Shown here: in pieces, positions 8,910 to 18,048 of the stretch
How the letters are laid out: each line of letters begins with the position of its first letter
Numbering within the stretch: position 1 is the stretch's first letter
From: Euhalothece natronophila Z-M001
GTDB lineage: Bacteria > Cyanobacteriota > Cyanobacteriia > Cyanobacteriales > Rubidibacteraceae
Direction of reading: 5' to 3'
Length of the DNA: 64,000 nt
Assembly: GCF_007904085.1 (NCBI RefSeq)
Contig: NZ_CP042326.1
Location: 434,001-498,000, forward strand
The notes under the pieces: generated by a model
Seen by the model: the letters and a program-made list of their open reading frames with translations, nothing else
What the model was told of the DNA's origin: nothing
The model's database searches: none
Translations under genes and position numbers: made by a program

Positions 8910-10384
8910 TTTTCTTCTTTGAGTTCCTTTTTATCTTTGATGATCAAGCCAATAAAGATCCCAAACGGAATAATAACTCCTAACCAGCCAATACCGAGAG
9001 CCCAAGCAGGATAATCTTCATAGGGGCTAGTGAGATCATTATGGAATTGCGTTGCTAAGAGAATGGCTAAAACAATGACAATGACATATTTAATCATCCA
9101 GTTCCACCATTTTCCTAACGTCCAATTACTTGCCTCATTAATTTCACGACGTAGCTTTTCTGCGCCATAAATCCAGCCAATTAAAAGACATTGACAAATC
9201 CCAACTAAAACTAGGTTATAGTTGGTGACAAAGTGATCCATAATATCCAGAAAATAAAGCCCCGCGCGAGTGGTGTAAAGAATCCCTGCTAAAAAGCCCA
9301 CTAAACACACAGCAAAGGCAACTTTAGGAATTTTTAAGTCTTCATAGCGATCTGTAAAAGCAGCAATTACTGCTTCCACAAGAGAAAAGGCACTATCAAT
9401 GCCCAAGGTAAAGAGCATGATAAAGAAGAATAGGCTAAATAACCAAGGTAAAGGCATTAGGCTTAATGCCTCTGGAAACACTACAAATGCTAACCCCGGA
9501 CCACTTTCTTGAGCTAACTCTTCTAAAGGAACATCGGTTTGAGTTGCCATATACCCTAACACGCCAAAGACGACGAACCCTGCAAATAAACTTACGCCAC
9601 TATTTAAAAGAGCAGTAATCCAACTATCTTGAACAATATCTTCGCCAGTATCACGATAACTGGCATACGTAATCATCGCTCCAAAGCCTAACGTGAGGGT
9701 AAAAAAGATTTGGGCAAAAGCAGCTGTCCAAACTTCAGGATCTAACATTGCTTCCCACTCGGGCATTAGATACAGTGCCCAGCCATCTAAAAATCCGTCT
9801 AATGTTACCGCTCGAATTAATAATGCCACTAATAAAATGACAGGGAGTGGAACACTAAATAGCACCACTTTTCCGACACTTTGAGTGCCTTGCCAAACAC
9901 AAAAATAGGTCAGCACCCAAACTAAAATTAGAGCGAAAAAGATAGGAAGGTTTAATCCCCCAATTTCACCCACACTATCGGTTACTTGTAGGACTTCTTC
10001 AAAAAAGTAACCCTCTGAATTGTCAGCCCAATTTACGCCAAAAGAGGCAAAGAAATAAATGACTGACCAGGCCATAACAACAGCATAATAAGAGACAATC
10101 AGAAATGCCGAAAGGAGAGCTAAAACTCCCAGTCCACCAAAATTAGAGGTGACTCTGCGAAATGAACCAATTGCTCCTCTTTGTTTAGTTTGACCTAAGC
10201 CAATTTCTAGGGTTAAAAGCGGTATTCCGACAATAAGTAAGGCAATTAGATAAGGAACTAAAAATGCCCCACCACCGTGTCTGGCAGCAAGATAGGGAAA
10301 ACGCCAAACGTTTCCTAAGCCCACTGCTGATCCCACAGCGGCTAAAATAAAGACGGTTCGAGAAGCCCATTTTTGACGAGCCAT
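8906..10384 (-). CDS. Sodium-dependent transporter, NSS/SNF family
   Basis: The 492-residue integral membrane protein carries the NSS (LeuT-type) first-helix signature AAVGSAVGLGNVWRFPYL near residue 15, whose unwound section binds Na+ and substrate. About twelve membrane segments follow. Members take up amino acids or related small solutes with sodium; the substrate cannot be told from sequence. A Tyr in helix 3 (SYYAVVMAW) matches the LeuT gate region. The gene stands alone, and its stop codon is overlapped by the right end of a TnpB-type element. Confidence 0.92.
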   Translation of the reverse strand: MARQKWASRTVFILAAVGSAVGLGNVWRFPYLAARHGGGAFLVPYLIALLIVGIPLLTLEIGLGQTKQRGAIGSFRRVTSNFGGLGVLALLSAFLIVSYYAVVMAWSVIYFFASFGVNWADNSEGYFFEEVLQVTDSVGEIGGLNLPIFFALILVWVLTYFCVWQGTQSVGKVVLFSVPLPVILLVALLIRAVTLDGFLDGWALYLMPEWEAMLDPEVWTAAFAQIFFTLTLGFGAMITYASYRDTGEDIVQDSWITALLNSGVSLFAGFVVFGVLGYMATQTDVPLEELAQESGPGLAFVVFPEALSLMPLPWLFSLFFFIMLFTLGIDSAFSLVEAVIAAFTDRYEDLKIPKVAFAVCLVGFLAGILYTTRAGLYFLDIMDHFVTNYNLVLVGICQCLLIGWIYGAEKLRREINEASNWTLGKWWNWMIKYVIVIVLAILLATQFHNDLTSPYEDYPAWALGIGWLGVIIPFGIFIGLIIKDKKELKEEK

Positions 10385-10641
10385 ATTTTTCTCTCCCTTA
10401 ATTAGTTTTTCAGTAATTTAACACTTGTAATTAACTGTTTTAGTTCATTCTATTTTAGATTAATATAGAATAAATGGTTTCTCAAGAAAAGGAAGATCAT
10501 TATTAAATTTTATTCTTTAATATCAGCAATTTTCATTATTCCATAATTGATAACTTTTGTGGGAATAATACTAGTTTTAACCAGTTTATGTTGCGGCAAC
10601 GAATTGATTATTGATTAGTTATAAGATTACCAAGGAAAACT

Positions 10642-12075
10642 TCACATTTGCGATAAACAGCGATCGCAGTTTCCACAACGGAAATTTTCTGCTTCTTGCT
10701 TAAACCCAAATTCCCTTAGTAAAAATTGCCACCGACAGTTTTGAGTTCTCAAATAGGCTTCCATTTTTCGCGGTTGGGTTAATAATTTGGGTGTTGATTG
10801 TTTGATCTCAGAAGCAGGTAATAACCGATAGTAAAACGGATTCAGCCATTCTAATTCTCCGATGCTATGAAGGAGAGAAAGGGTGGTTAATCCCTGAGGT
10901 GACATAGCTTCCACTGTACGAATATTTCCTTCTTTTGGAATTTGTTTTCGCAGTTGCTGCGCTTTTTGGTATTGCTGACGTAGCTTCTGAATGAAATACC
11001 GTTGTCTTTGTTTATCTTCAGGATAAAGTAAGCCTGTGGGTTCACTCACTAAAGTTAAAGCATAGGCAATTTTACCATCTCTTCCACCGCGCCCAATTTC
11101 TTGGACGTATTCTGAGAGTAATAAGGGGGGTTGATAGTGTATTACCCAGCGCAAATTAGCTTTGTTAATCCCCATTCCAAATGCAGAAGTAGCAATGACG
11201 AATTGTAGGTTTCCTGTTAGCCATTGCTGTTCAATGTAACGACGTTCGGTTGCACTTAATCCCGCATGATAAGCAGCACTCTGATATCCTTTTTCCTTTA
11301 ACCATTTGCTTAGAGTTTCTGTCACAGAGCGCGATCGCGCATAGATTAATCCTGCTTGTTGCGGTTGAATAAACTTTAATAATTGCTGTTTTCGTTGCGC
11401 TGGAGTACAAACTTGTTTTACCTTTAGCCGTAAATTTGGCCGATAAGGGCTTTGTTGGAAGTAAGTGGGCGTGTTAAGTCGTAAACAGCTTTCAATCGTC
11501 TCACAGGCTTCAGGATCAGCCGTTGCAGTAAAGGCGGCAACTGCGATGGGATTCGAGTCTGGTTTCTCTGTTAATAAAGCTTGTCTGACTCCCCCTAAAC
11601 GGCGATAGGCAGGGCGAAACGTTTCTCCCCACTGTACCAGACAATGGGCTTCATCTAAAATTAAGCCGTTAATCATCAACCTCGGGGCGATTAATCGTTC
11701 CCAAATTGAAGGACTAAACAAACTTTCTGGAGACAGATATAACAGTCTTAATTGTTGCTTTTCTAATTGTTGTAAAATCTTTTTTTGTTGCCCCCGTGGT
11801 ACTTCACTATGAAAGGAAGCCGCCGCTAATTGATGTTGCTGTAATTCTTGAACTTGATTTTCCATTAACGCCACTAACGGCGATACTACTAAGGTTAATC
11901 CTTGTTGTAAAAGCGCTGGTAATTGAAAGCATAAGGATTTACCGCCACCTGTGGGTAAAACCACTAACGCATCCTTTCCTTGCAATAAACAAGCAATAAT
12001 TTCCCCCTGCGGTGGGCGGAATTGATCATATCCCCAAATTGCCTTTGCGCGATCGCGCACTTGCCACCAGTCCAT
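10642..12075 (-). CDS. recQ: RecQ-family ATP-dependent DNA helicase (short form)
   Basis: RecQ unwinds DNA 3'-5' in recombination and fork repair. Visible motifs are motif 0 (GYDQFRPPQGEII), Walker A VVLPTGGGKSLCFQLPAL, motif II LDEAHCLVQWGETFRP (the DEAH form plus the RecQ aromatic loop), motif V/VI (FGMGINKANLRWVIHY, EIGRGGRDG) and a C-terminal zinc-binding FRCGNCDRC. At 477 residues it is shorter than the 600-residue E. coli type and has no HRDC domain, which is common for one of the cyanobacterial RecQ paralogues. Confidence 0.93.
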   Translation of the reverse strand: MDWWQVRDRAKAIWGYDQFRPPQGEIIACLLQGKDALVVLPTGGGKSLCFQLPALLQQGLTLVVSPLVALMENQVQELQQHQLAAASFHSEVPRGQQKKILQQLEKQQLRLLYLSPESLFSPSIWERLIAPRLMINGLILDEAHCLVQWGETFRPAYRRLGGVRQALLTEKPDSNPIAVAAFTATADPEACETIESCLRLNTPTYFQQSPYRPNLRLKVKQVCTPAQRKQQLLKFIQPQQAGLIYARSRSVTETLSKWLKEKGYQSAAYHAGLSATERRYIEQQWLTGNLQFVIATSAFGMGINKANLRWVIHYQPPLLLSEYVQEIGRGGRDGKIAYALTLVSEPTGLLYPEDKQRQRYFIQKLRQQYQKAQQLRKQIPKEGNIRTVEAMSPQGLTTLSLLHSIGELEWLNPFYYRLLPASEIKQSTPKLLTQPRKMEAYLRTQNCRWQFLLREFGFKQEAENFRCGNCDRCLSQM

Positions 12076-12118
12076 AAACCTTTAAACTAAATAAAAGAGA
12101 ATACAATAGAAAATATCT

Positions 12119-12511
12119 ATGAGTGAAATGAAAACTGCAATTAATCGAACCGCAATTGATAACGAACTGTCTAAACGTCACATTAACCTTGATCCGGGTG
12201 GCTATTTCATTATCTACCTTGATCGCGAGGAAGGCTTAATTTGCGCCAAACACTATAACAATCTCGTTGATGACGAAGGATTTGCCCTTCACCCCGAAAC
12301 AGGAGAAAGGTTATCTGCTAAATGCCAAGACAATGATCAAGTTGCCACTACAATTTATAGTGGACGCACGGCAAAAGAGCTTTGTGTCCAACTATTTGAA
12401 GAAACACAACCCTGTCCAGTGACCCATTTTAACCATGCGGCTTATCTAGGGCGAGAATTCCTGAGAGCGGAAATTGCACTGGAACAAGGCAGTGAATACA
12501 TCCAAGACTAG
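12119..12511 (+). CDS. DUF4346 domain protein
   Basis: This 130-residue soluble protein has conserved stretches LSKRHINLDPGGYFIIYLDR, GRTAKELCVQLFEE and HAAYLGREFLRAE, which I recognise as the DUF4346 family common in cyanobacteria. No biochemical role is established. It is divergent from recQ (43 bases between starts) and its stop overlaps the stop of the convergent psb32 gene by four bases. Confidence 0.75.
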   Translation: MSEMKTAINRTAIDNELSKRHINLDPGGYFIIYLDREEGLICAKHYNNLVDDEGFALHPETGERLSAKCQDNDQVATTIYSGRTAKELCVQLFEETQPCPVTHFNHAAYLGREFLRAEIALEQGSEYIQD

Positions 12512-13236
12512 TTGGTCAAGAGAACATAGGCAAAATAAGTTGCCATAGGGATAATTGTGGCAACAACAAGCAAACCGACGACCCAAACAGTAGAACTTTC
12601 AGTGTCGGTCTCTTCTGCTTTGGTAAAGGTGCTTTCTACATTTAGATCATCCTTCACCTCTGGTGGACCCGGGTCAGGTTCACCAGCTAAAACCATCGCT
12701 AAACGATTACTAGCATTTAAGAAAGCTTGATTATACTTATTATCCTCTCGAATGGGAACACCGATTGTATCATCAACGACACTTTCTGCAATTTCTTCTG
12801 AGAGACGATCTTTTAAGCCTTCACCGACACGAATTGTGGCGTTGTTTGTAATCGTATCAAACACTAATAACACTTTGTCTGCTTGTTCTTCTGGGGTGGG
12901 ATACCACTGATTAAATAACTCATCAGCAAAGCTATCTACAGTTTCCCCATAGTTGAGACGACGAATGACGACTAATTTAACATCGGTTCCTGTATTCTCA
13001 GAAATATCTTGTAAAACTTCATTGAGTTTTCCCTCATTAATGCGGCTGATGACTTCTGCTTGGTCAACTACAGCCACTGAGTCATCGCCACTGATATCAG
13101 GAATATCTTGAGGACTCGTGGCAGCGTGAACAGGAGTTACAACGAAAAATAATAGCAAGCAAGGAATGACTACTCTTAACAAGAGTTTCTGGGTAAATTT
13201 GAGTTTTATTGCAATTTGTTGCAGAAGTTGTGACAT
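12508..13236 (-). CDS. psb32: Psb32-like TPM-domain protein of photosystem II repair
   Basis: The frame contains a signal segment (LLLRVVIPCLLLFFVVTPVHA), a TPM domain (about 55-190, with VDQAEVIS, LVVIRRLNYGETVDSFADEL and LLVFDTITNNATIRVGEGL) and a C-terminal membrane helix (VWVVGLLVVATIIPMATYFA). This is the plan of Psb32/TLP18-type proteins, which protect photosystem II from photodamage and speed its repair at the thylakoid membrane. I take the ATG at 13236 as start because the signal peptide then has normal length; a frame start ten codons upstream exists. Confidence 0.8.
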   Translation of the reverse strand: MSQLLQQIAIKLKFTQKLLLRVVIPCLLLFFVVTPVHAATSPQDIPDISGDDSVAVVDQAEVISRINEGKLNEVLQDISENTGTDVKLVVIRRLNYGETVDSFADELFNQWYPTPEEQADKVLLVFDTITNNATIRVGEGLKDRLSEEIAESVVDDTIGVPIREDNKYNQAFLNASNRLAMVLAGEPDPGPPEVKDDLNVESTFTKAEETDTESSTVWVVGLLVVATIIPMATYFAYVLLTN

Positions 13237-13440
13237 AACTTTAACTTTTGCTTGATATGCTGGCAATTTATGTTACATCTTATAACGGAAGCAGGACGGA
13301 ATTTTCTAAAGTTTTACTGGGAATTTAATAAACTTTTTTAACGCTTAGACCCAGAATTAAATTTATCGTACCGTCTCTGCGTAAAATATAAGCGATTCAC
13401 CCAATCACTTTATTGTTACAGAGAAGGGGAAAACTTGCCG

Positions 13441-13947
13441 ATGGCTGAAACTAAAAATATGGAATACATCCAACCTTATAACAATGATGTTTACATGGGA
13501 CATCTTTCCACACCAATTTCTGATTCTGGTTTAACTCGTACTTTTATTAATAACCTCCCAGCGTATCGTGAAGGAATTTCTCCTTTACTACGTGGGTTAG
13601 AAATTGGCATGGCCCATGGTTATTTTCTCGTTGGCCCTTGGACATTACTCGGTCCATTACGGGATAGCGATGGCTATGCTTATTTAGGTGGCTTAATCTC
13701 TGCTATTGCCTTAATTTTAGTCGCAACTGCTGGGCTTTCTGCTTATGGGTTAGCGGCTTTTCCTGCAGATAATTCGGAAGCCCAATACTTTGATCATCGC
13801 GCCCCCGAAAACTTAAAAACCCGTCAAGGTTGGAGTCAGTTTGCTGGTGGCTTCTTTATCGGTGCAATGGGTGGCGCGTTTGTTGCCTATTTCCTTTTAG
13901 AAAATCTATCGGTAGTTGATAGTATATTACGAGGAACGATTAACTAA
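13441..13947 (+). CDS. psaL: Photosystem I reaction centre subunit XI (PsaL)
   Basis: PsaL holds photosystem I trimers or tetramers together in the thylakoid. Hallmarks are [39 protein letters not shown] and three membrane segments, ending in a [20 protein letters not shown] helix. The ATG at 13441 fits the family; a TTG two codons earlier (13435) lies closer to the GAAGGGG ribosome binding site and cannot be excluded. psaI follows 46 bases downstream on the same strand, so the two are probably one transcript. Confidence 0.96.
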   Translation: MAETKNMEYIQPYNNDVYMGHLSTPISDSGLTRTFINNLPAYREGISPLLRGLEIGMAHGYFLVGPWTLLGPLRDSDGYAYLGGLISAIALILVATAGLSAYGLAAFPADNSEAQYFDHRAPENLKTRQGWSQFAGGFFIGAMGGAFVAYFLLENLSVVDSILRGTIN

Positions 13948-13993
13948 TTGTTCCATTTGTCATTTTTTGTTGTTTATTCAAGGAAGGTTTAAT

Positions 13994-14110
13994 ATGTCTG
14001 GAGATTACGCGGCATCTTTCTTACCGTACATACTCATTCCCGTTGTAGGCTGGTTAATGCCTGCTGTTGTTATGGGCTTACTCTTTATTCATATTGAGTC
14101 TGATGCCTAG
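13994..14110 (+). CDS. psaI: Photosystem I reaction centre subunit VIII (PsaI)
   Basis: This 38-residue single-span protein ([20 protein letters not shown] then [18 protein letters not shown]) has the length and sequence pattern of PsaI, which contacts PsaL at the trimer interface. The start at 13994 is set by a good ribosome binding site (AAGGAAGG) and by family length; a longer frame beginning at 13916 overlaps psaL and is not used. The order psaL then psaI is noted because psaI often lies upstream of psaL elsewhere. Confidence 0.93.
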   Translation: MSGDYAASFLPYILIPVVGWLMPAVVMGLLFIHIESDA

Positions 14111-14131
14111 TTGTTATTAACAAATGCGGTC

Positions 14132-14166
14132 ATCCTCTCCTTAATTTAGGGAGGGGATTTTTTATT
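14132..14166 (+). terminator. Terminator after psaL-psaI
   Basis: The arms ATCCTCTCC and GGGAGGGGAT pair with G-U steps around a TTAATTTA loop, followed by TTTTTTA. It lies about 20 bases after the psaI stop and fits a factor-independent terminator. Confidence 0.7.
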
Positions 14167-14168
14167 AG

Positions 14169-14772
14169 TCATTAGAGACTGTTCCTAAAGAAAATATAAA
14201 GAATGGCGCGATTGCCTTTGGCAAATGGCGGAGCCATATCGCTGACCAAAACAGTTCAAACTAGAACTAGAAATAGATGCAACGATTCGCTATGAAGATG
14301 ACGAAACGTCGCTCCTATCCTACAGACTTAAAGGTCGTAAACGACATATTTTGGTAGATTCTCAGGGATTGCTCCTAGCAGTTGTCGTTAGTGAAGCCAA
14401 GAGGCACCGAACGTGTTGGTGGAATGGCTCTTTTACTAGAAGTGGAATCCCAACTCCCCAACTTGTCTTTAATTTGGGTGGATGCTGGGTACCAAGGACC
14501 CAACTTTAGCAGGGCAGTCGAGAAGTTAACTCAAGCCCAAGTAGAAGTTGTCAAACGTTCGAGTAAAGCGTTTGAGGTTCTTCCTCGACGATGGGTGGTG
14601 GAAAGAACCTTTGCTTGGCTGGTTCAAAATCGACGCTTAGTTATTGATTCAGAGAAATTACCAGAAATCAGTGAAGCTCTCATCAAAGTAGCCATGACTC
14701 GCCTGATGTTAAAACGGTTAGCTATGTTTTCAGCTTAGTCTTAAGGTTTATTTTAGGAACAGTCTCTAATGA
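14169..14772 (+). mobile_element. Decayed IS5-type insertion sequence with intact terminal inverted repeats
   Basis: The ends match over 21 bases as perfect inverted repeats: the left arm at 14169-14189 includes GAGACTGTTCCTAAA and the right arm at 14752-14772 is its complement. The outermost six bases (TCATTA/TAATGA) also belong to heptad-repeat DNA flanking both sides, so the true tips are probably GAGACTG and CAGTCTC, and a target duplication cannot be fixed. The inside is only about 560 bases, shorter than a full IS5 element, and its transposase is frameshifted and 5'-truncated. It separates psaI from menC. Confidence 0.8.
14333..14738 (+). pseudogene. IS5-family DDE transposase fragment, frameshifted
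   Basis: The piece at 14333-14400 reads GRKRHILVDSQGLLLAVVVS in one frame, and the rest reads from about 14400 in another (ERVGGMALLLEVES, then WVDAGYQGP with the second catalytic Asp, then RRWVVERTFAWLVQNRRL with the IS5-type catalytic Glu). One frameshift therefore divides the catalytic domain, and the first half of the protein is missing, so it should be inactive. An intact sister copy elsewhere could still mobilise the element through its ends. Confidence 0.8.
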
Positions 14773-14792
14773 CCAATGACTAATAACTAATG
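14767..14792 (-). repeat. Heptad-repeat DNA before menC (reverse orientation)
   Basis: TAATGACCAATGACTAATAA and neighbouring bases carry the heptad units TGACCAA/TGACTAA, the reverse complement of the units found in the nif spacers. They run into the menC start codon. Matching units (TTAGTCATTA) lie on the far side of the insertion sequence. Confidence 0.7.
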
Positions 14793-15704
14793 TATCAGCT
14801 ATCGGTTACGCCCTATAATCGTCCCTTTCGTCAGCCCTTACAAACCAGTCAGGGGGAATGGAAAACACGGAAGGGAATTATTATTGCTTTGGAAGATTCT
14901 CAGGGAAGAGTTAGTTATGGGGAAATTGCGCCACTTCCAAGTTTTGGTTCGGAAACCTATGAGGAAGCCTTAAAGTTTTGTTCTCAGTTCTCTCAAGGCA
15001 TTTCTTTAGCAGCGATTTATCAAATTCCTGAACAGTTCCCTGCTTGTCAGTTTGCTTTTGAGTCAGCGTTAAAGGGGTTAACTGCAACTCAGATTGAAGA
15101 GGATGGTTTCGCCTTAAGTTACCTCTTACCTGCGGGAAAAAAGGCTTTAGAAAAATGTCATTATGCGAAAGAACAAGGGCAAAAGACTTGTAAATGGAAG
15201 ATTGGGGTGTTTTCTTTACAGGAGGAGTTAGCATGGTTTCAACAGCTAATCAATATCCTTCCAGAAGAGATGACATTGCGACTTGATGCCAATGGTGGAC
15301 TTACGGTTAGTGAGGCGGAACAATGGCTAAAAGTTGCTGATGCGTCTGGACGAGTGGAATTTATTGAACAACCGCTACCTCCCTCTCAGTTTCAGGAAAT
15401 GCAGGAACTGGCTAAGGGGTTTCAGACGGTTCTCGCTTTGGATGAGTCGGTGGGAACTCTCTCCCAACTAGAAACCTGTTATTTACAAGGATGGCGAGGA
15501 GTATTTGTGGTAAAATGCGCGATCGCGGGATATCCTCACTATCTCCGACAATTATGCCAAACCTATCCCCTTGATTTAGTTTTATCTTCAGTAATGGAAA
15601 CTTCTGTAGCTAGACAAGCTGTTTTCCGACTCGCTACGACACTCTCTCCCCATCGCGCTTTAGGGTTTGGGGTTAACCACTGGTTCTCTGAAAAATCAAG
15701 TTGA
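14790..15704 (+). CDS. menC: o-Succinylbenzoate synthase
   Basis: MenC dehydrates SHCHC to o-succinylbenzoate in phylloquinone (vitamin K1) synthesis, the quinone of photosystem I. The 304 residues belong to the enolase superfamily and show the catalytic Lys pair (TCKWKIG), the metal ligands in RLDANGG, EFIEQPL and ALDESVG, and the second catalytic Lys in VVKCAIAG. It begins inside heptad-repeat DNA next to the insertion sequence and is followed after three bases by menE. Confidence 0.92.
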   Translation: MYQLSVTPYNRPFRQPLQTSQGEWKTRKGIIIALEDSQGRVSYGEIAPLPSFGSETYEEALKFCSQFSQGISLAAIYQIPEQFPACQFAFESALKGLTATQIEEDGFALSYLLPAGKKALEKCHYAKEQGQKTCKWKIGVFSLQEELAWFQQLINILPEEMTLRLDANGGLTVSEAEQWLKVADASGRVEFIEQPLPPSQFQEMQELAKGFQTVLALDESVGTLSQLETCYLQGWRGVFVVKCAIAGYPHYLRQLCQTYPLDLVLSSVMETSVARQAVFRLATTLSPHRALGFGVNHWFSEKSS

Positions 15705-15707
15705 GCT

Positions 15708-17075
15708 ATGACCTCTTTTCAGCAACTTCAAAAACAATTTAAGGTTTGGACTAGCGAGGATTCGTTACCTAAGCCTTATGCTGACACATTTTTCACCCAT
15801 ACATCTAGACTATACCAAAAAATACAAAATAAGTCAATACTATTTTTAAATACGCAAAATTCCTATCAGTTGATCGCTGGTTTCTTAGTGGGAATTGAGA
15901 AAGAGTGCAAGATTTTTTTAGGAAATCCTCAATGGAAACAACAGGAAGAGAAGCAGGTTTTAGAACAAGTTAAACCGAATTTTATTCTTAATGATAAGGG
16001 TTTAGAAACAATTACCTCTGTCACTATCACCAAGGAAGCTGCAATTATGATTCCCACTGGTGGTTCTTCGGGAAATATTCGCTTTGTTAGACACAGTTGG
16101 GAAACCCTAAGTGCTTCAGTAAAAGGTTTTTGCCAGTATTTTAATCAAGAGACAGTGAACTGTTTTTGTCTGCTTCCCCTTTATCATGTCAGTGGTTTAA
16201 TGCAGTTGATGCGAAGTTTTCTAAGTGGAGGACATCTGTTTCTTGACTCTTACAAAACCATTGAGACAGCTTGGCGCGATCAAGATTTAGAGACAATTCA
16301 GAAACTAGAAACCTTCCCTCAAGAAGAGTATTTTCTCTCTCTCGTTCCAACGCAACTGCAACGATTACTTAACTATGGAGCAGGTAATTGGTTATCTCAA
16401 TTTAAAACAGTGCTTTTAGGAGGCGCGCCGCCTTGGAAAAGTCTGTTAGATACTGCTAGAGCTTATAACATTCCCATCGCGCTAACCTATGGAATGACCG
16501 AAACCGCTTCCCAAGTAGTTACCCTTAAACCCAATGATTTTTTAGTAGGGAATTATAGTGTGGGTCAAGTTTTACCCCATGCCAAAATTTCGATAATCGG
16601 GGAAACAGGGGAGAAGTTACCAACAGGAGAAGTAGGAAAAATTACGATTCAAAGTCAATCACTAGGCTTAGGCTATTATGGTGGTTCTAATTGGAATCGA
16701 GAAGCATTTGTTACCGATGACTTAGGCTATTTTGATAGCGAGGGATATCTTTATATTGTCGGTCGCAATAGTCGTAAAATTATTACAGGTGGGGAAAATG
16801 TTTTTCCTGATGAAGTGGAGGTTGCGATTTTATCAACGGGGTTAGTGAGAGATGTATATGTGTTGGGAATAGAGGATGAAAATTGGGGAGAAGTAGTAAC
16901 AGCGTTTTATGTGCCAAAAGAGGAAGAAACAATAATCACAGAAATGATTAGACAATTAAAGTTGAACCTTAGTAATTATAAGATTCCCAAGCATTGGCGA
17001 TGTGTTAGAGAAATTCCTCGTAATAAACAAGGAAAAGTTATTCTTCAGGAGTTACCGTCTTACCATAGTTTTTAA
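15708..17075 (+). CDS. menE: 2-Succinylbenzoate-CoA ligase
   Basis: MenE activates o-succinylbenzoate with CoA and ATP, the step after MenC. The 455 residues show the ANL-superfamily motifs: P-loop IPTGGSSGNIRFVRHSW, LTYGMTETASQV, the Asp/Gly hinge DDLGYFDSEGYLYIVGRNSR with KIITGGENVFPDEVE, and the C-terminal catalytic Lys in RNKQGKVI. It is three bases after menC, so the two form a tight operon. Confidence 0.93.
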   Translation: MTSFQQLQKQFKVWTSEDSLPKPYADTFFTHTSRLYQKIQNKSILFLNTQNSYQLIAGFLVGIEKECKIFLGNPQWKQQEEKQVLEQVKPNFILNDKGLETITSVTITKEAAIMIPTGGSSGNIRFVRHSWETLSASVKGFCQYFNQETVNCFCLLPLYHVSGLMQLMRSFLSGGHLFLDSYKTIETAWRDQDLETIQKLETFPQEEYFLSLVPTQLQRLLNYGAGNWLSQFKTVLLGGAPPWKSLLDTARAYNIPIALTYGMTETASQVVTLKPNDFLVGNYSVGQVLPHAKISIIGETGEKLPTGEVGKITIQSQSLGLGYYGGSNWNREAFVTDDLGYFDSEGYLYIVGRNSRKIITGGENVFPDEVEVAILSTGLVRDVYVLGIEDENWGEVVTAFYVPKEEETIITEMIRQLKLNLSNYKIPKHWRCVREIPRNKQGKVILQELPSYHSF

Positions 17076-17127
17076 GTCTTTCGTTCCCCGCTAACTCCCT
17101 TTTGAAAGAGCGGATCTAAGATGGAAG

Positions 17128-17160
17128 TTTACAACTGATGGATGTAGGATTGCTATACCT
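17128..17160 (+). repeat. Dispersed repeat copy A (TTTACAACTGAT...GGATTGCTATA)
   Basis: The stretch TTTACAACTGAT, a variable few bases, then TAGGATTGCTATA occurs here after menE and again near 46273-46301 after modBC. Both copies are intergenic and lie downstream of a gene. Confidence 0.6.
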
Positions 17161-17208
17161 TGGCTATGGTATAATCCGCATTAAAGTATTTAGTATTTAA
17201 GATTAATA

Positions 17209-17991
17209 ATGACAGATTTCACCTGTATAAATTGTTGGTCTAATCAAATACAGAATATACAAAAAATTATTGAATCCGAAACCGAAGCTATATATATAAA
17301 TGAACAAACCTCTTCCAAAGAACCTAGCTTTGATGAAATTGTTAAATCAAGTGATCAGATTAAGATAAATTCACAAACCCGTTTAGCTTATCAATTATCT
17401 AACTTAGACATACCAGATGAAACGAGTTTGGTTAATCCAGTAGAGAAAGAGCAATTAATTAATTCAAAGAAAAAACAAGAGAAGCGATTAAACTATCTTA
17501 AAAGTATTAAGACAAATAATGATAATTTGAATTATGACATGAATAATTTTTTTAAATACCTATTAATTATTGTAGGCATTACTTGTTTATTTTTAGCGCT
17601 AGTAGGTTTAGTTGTGATGATTATAATAGGGAGTGATTATCCATTCTTATTTCTTATTTCTTATTTATTTTTTATTTCTTTGTTGTCTGAACTAGGTATT
17701 ATTTTGTTTTACTTTGCATTAAGTGTATTAATACAGTTTTTAAATTATTTAAATAATAAAAAATTAGTTAAAGAAATTCAGTCAATCAAACAATCTATTG
17801 ACCAACTAACTCAGCAAATCATTGAGCTAGAAGATGCGAATGATTTTAATAAAAAACTTCACATTTGGTCAAATCTTTATTATTGCCATGACTGCAATAC
17901 AGTAATGGAATTAGAAACAAAAATACACAACACTCCAGAAAAAATTAATGATTTAGTCAACGAGTTATACTATAACAGCTATTTTAGGTAG
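17209..17991 (+). CDS. Unknown membrane protein with a split zinc-ribbon-like Cys motif
   Basis: I do not recognise this 260-residue protein. A CxxC pair (Cys6, Cys9) lies near the N-terminus and another (Cys226, Cys229; YYCHDCN) near the C-terminus, which together could bind one zinc. Between them lie a polar stretch (10-110), a hydrophobic region with two or three membrane helices (about 113-180) and a probable coiled coil (about 183-215, KEIQSIKQSIDQLTQQIIEL). Codon use is very A/T-rich compared with its neighbours, and Asn/Ile/Leu/Lys dominate, which hints at foreign origin. It stands between menE and the NafY-like gene, both separate units. Confidence 0.6.
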   Translation: MTDFTCINCWSNQIQNIQKIIESETEAIYINEQTSSKEPSFDEIVKSSDQIKINSQTRLAYQLSNLDIPDETSLVNPVEKEQLINSKKKQEKRLNYLKSIKTNNDNLNYDMNNFFKYLLIIVGITCLFLALVGLVVMIIIGSDYPFLFLISYLFFISLLSELGIILFYFALSVLIQFLNYLNNKKLVKEIQSIKQSIDQLTQQIIELEDANDFNKKLHIWSNLYYCHDCNTVMELETKIHNTPEKINDLVNELYYNSYFR

Positions 17992-18048
17992 TTCTATTAT
18001 ATAGTAATTTTGGTTCTTCTAGAGTAACTATGATATTTAAATGATGAG

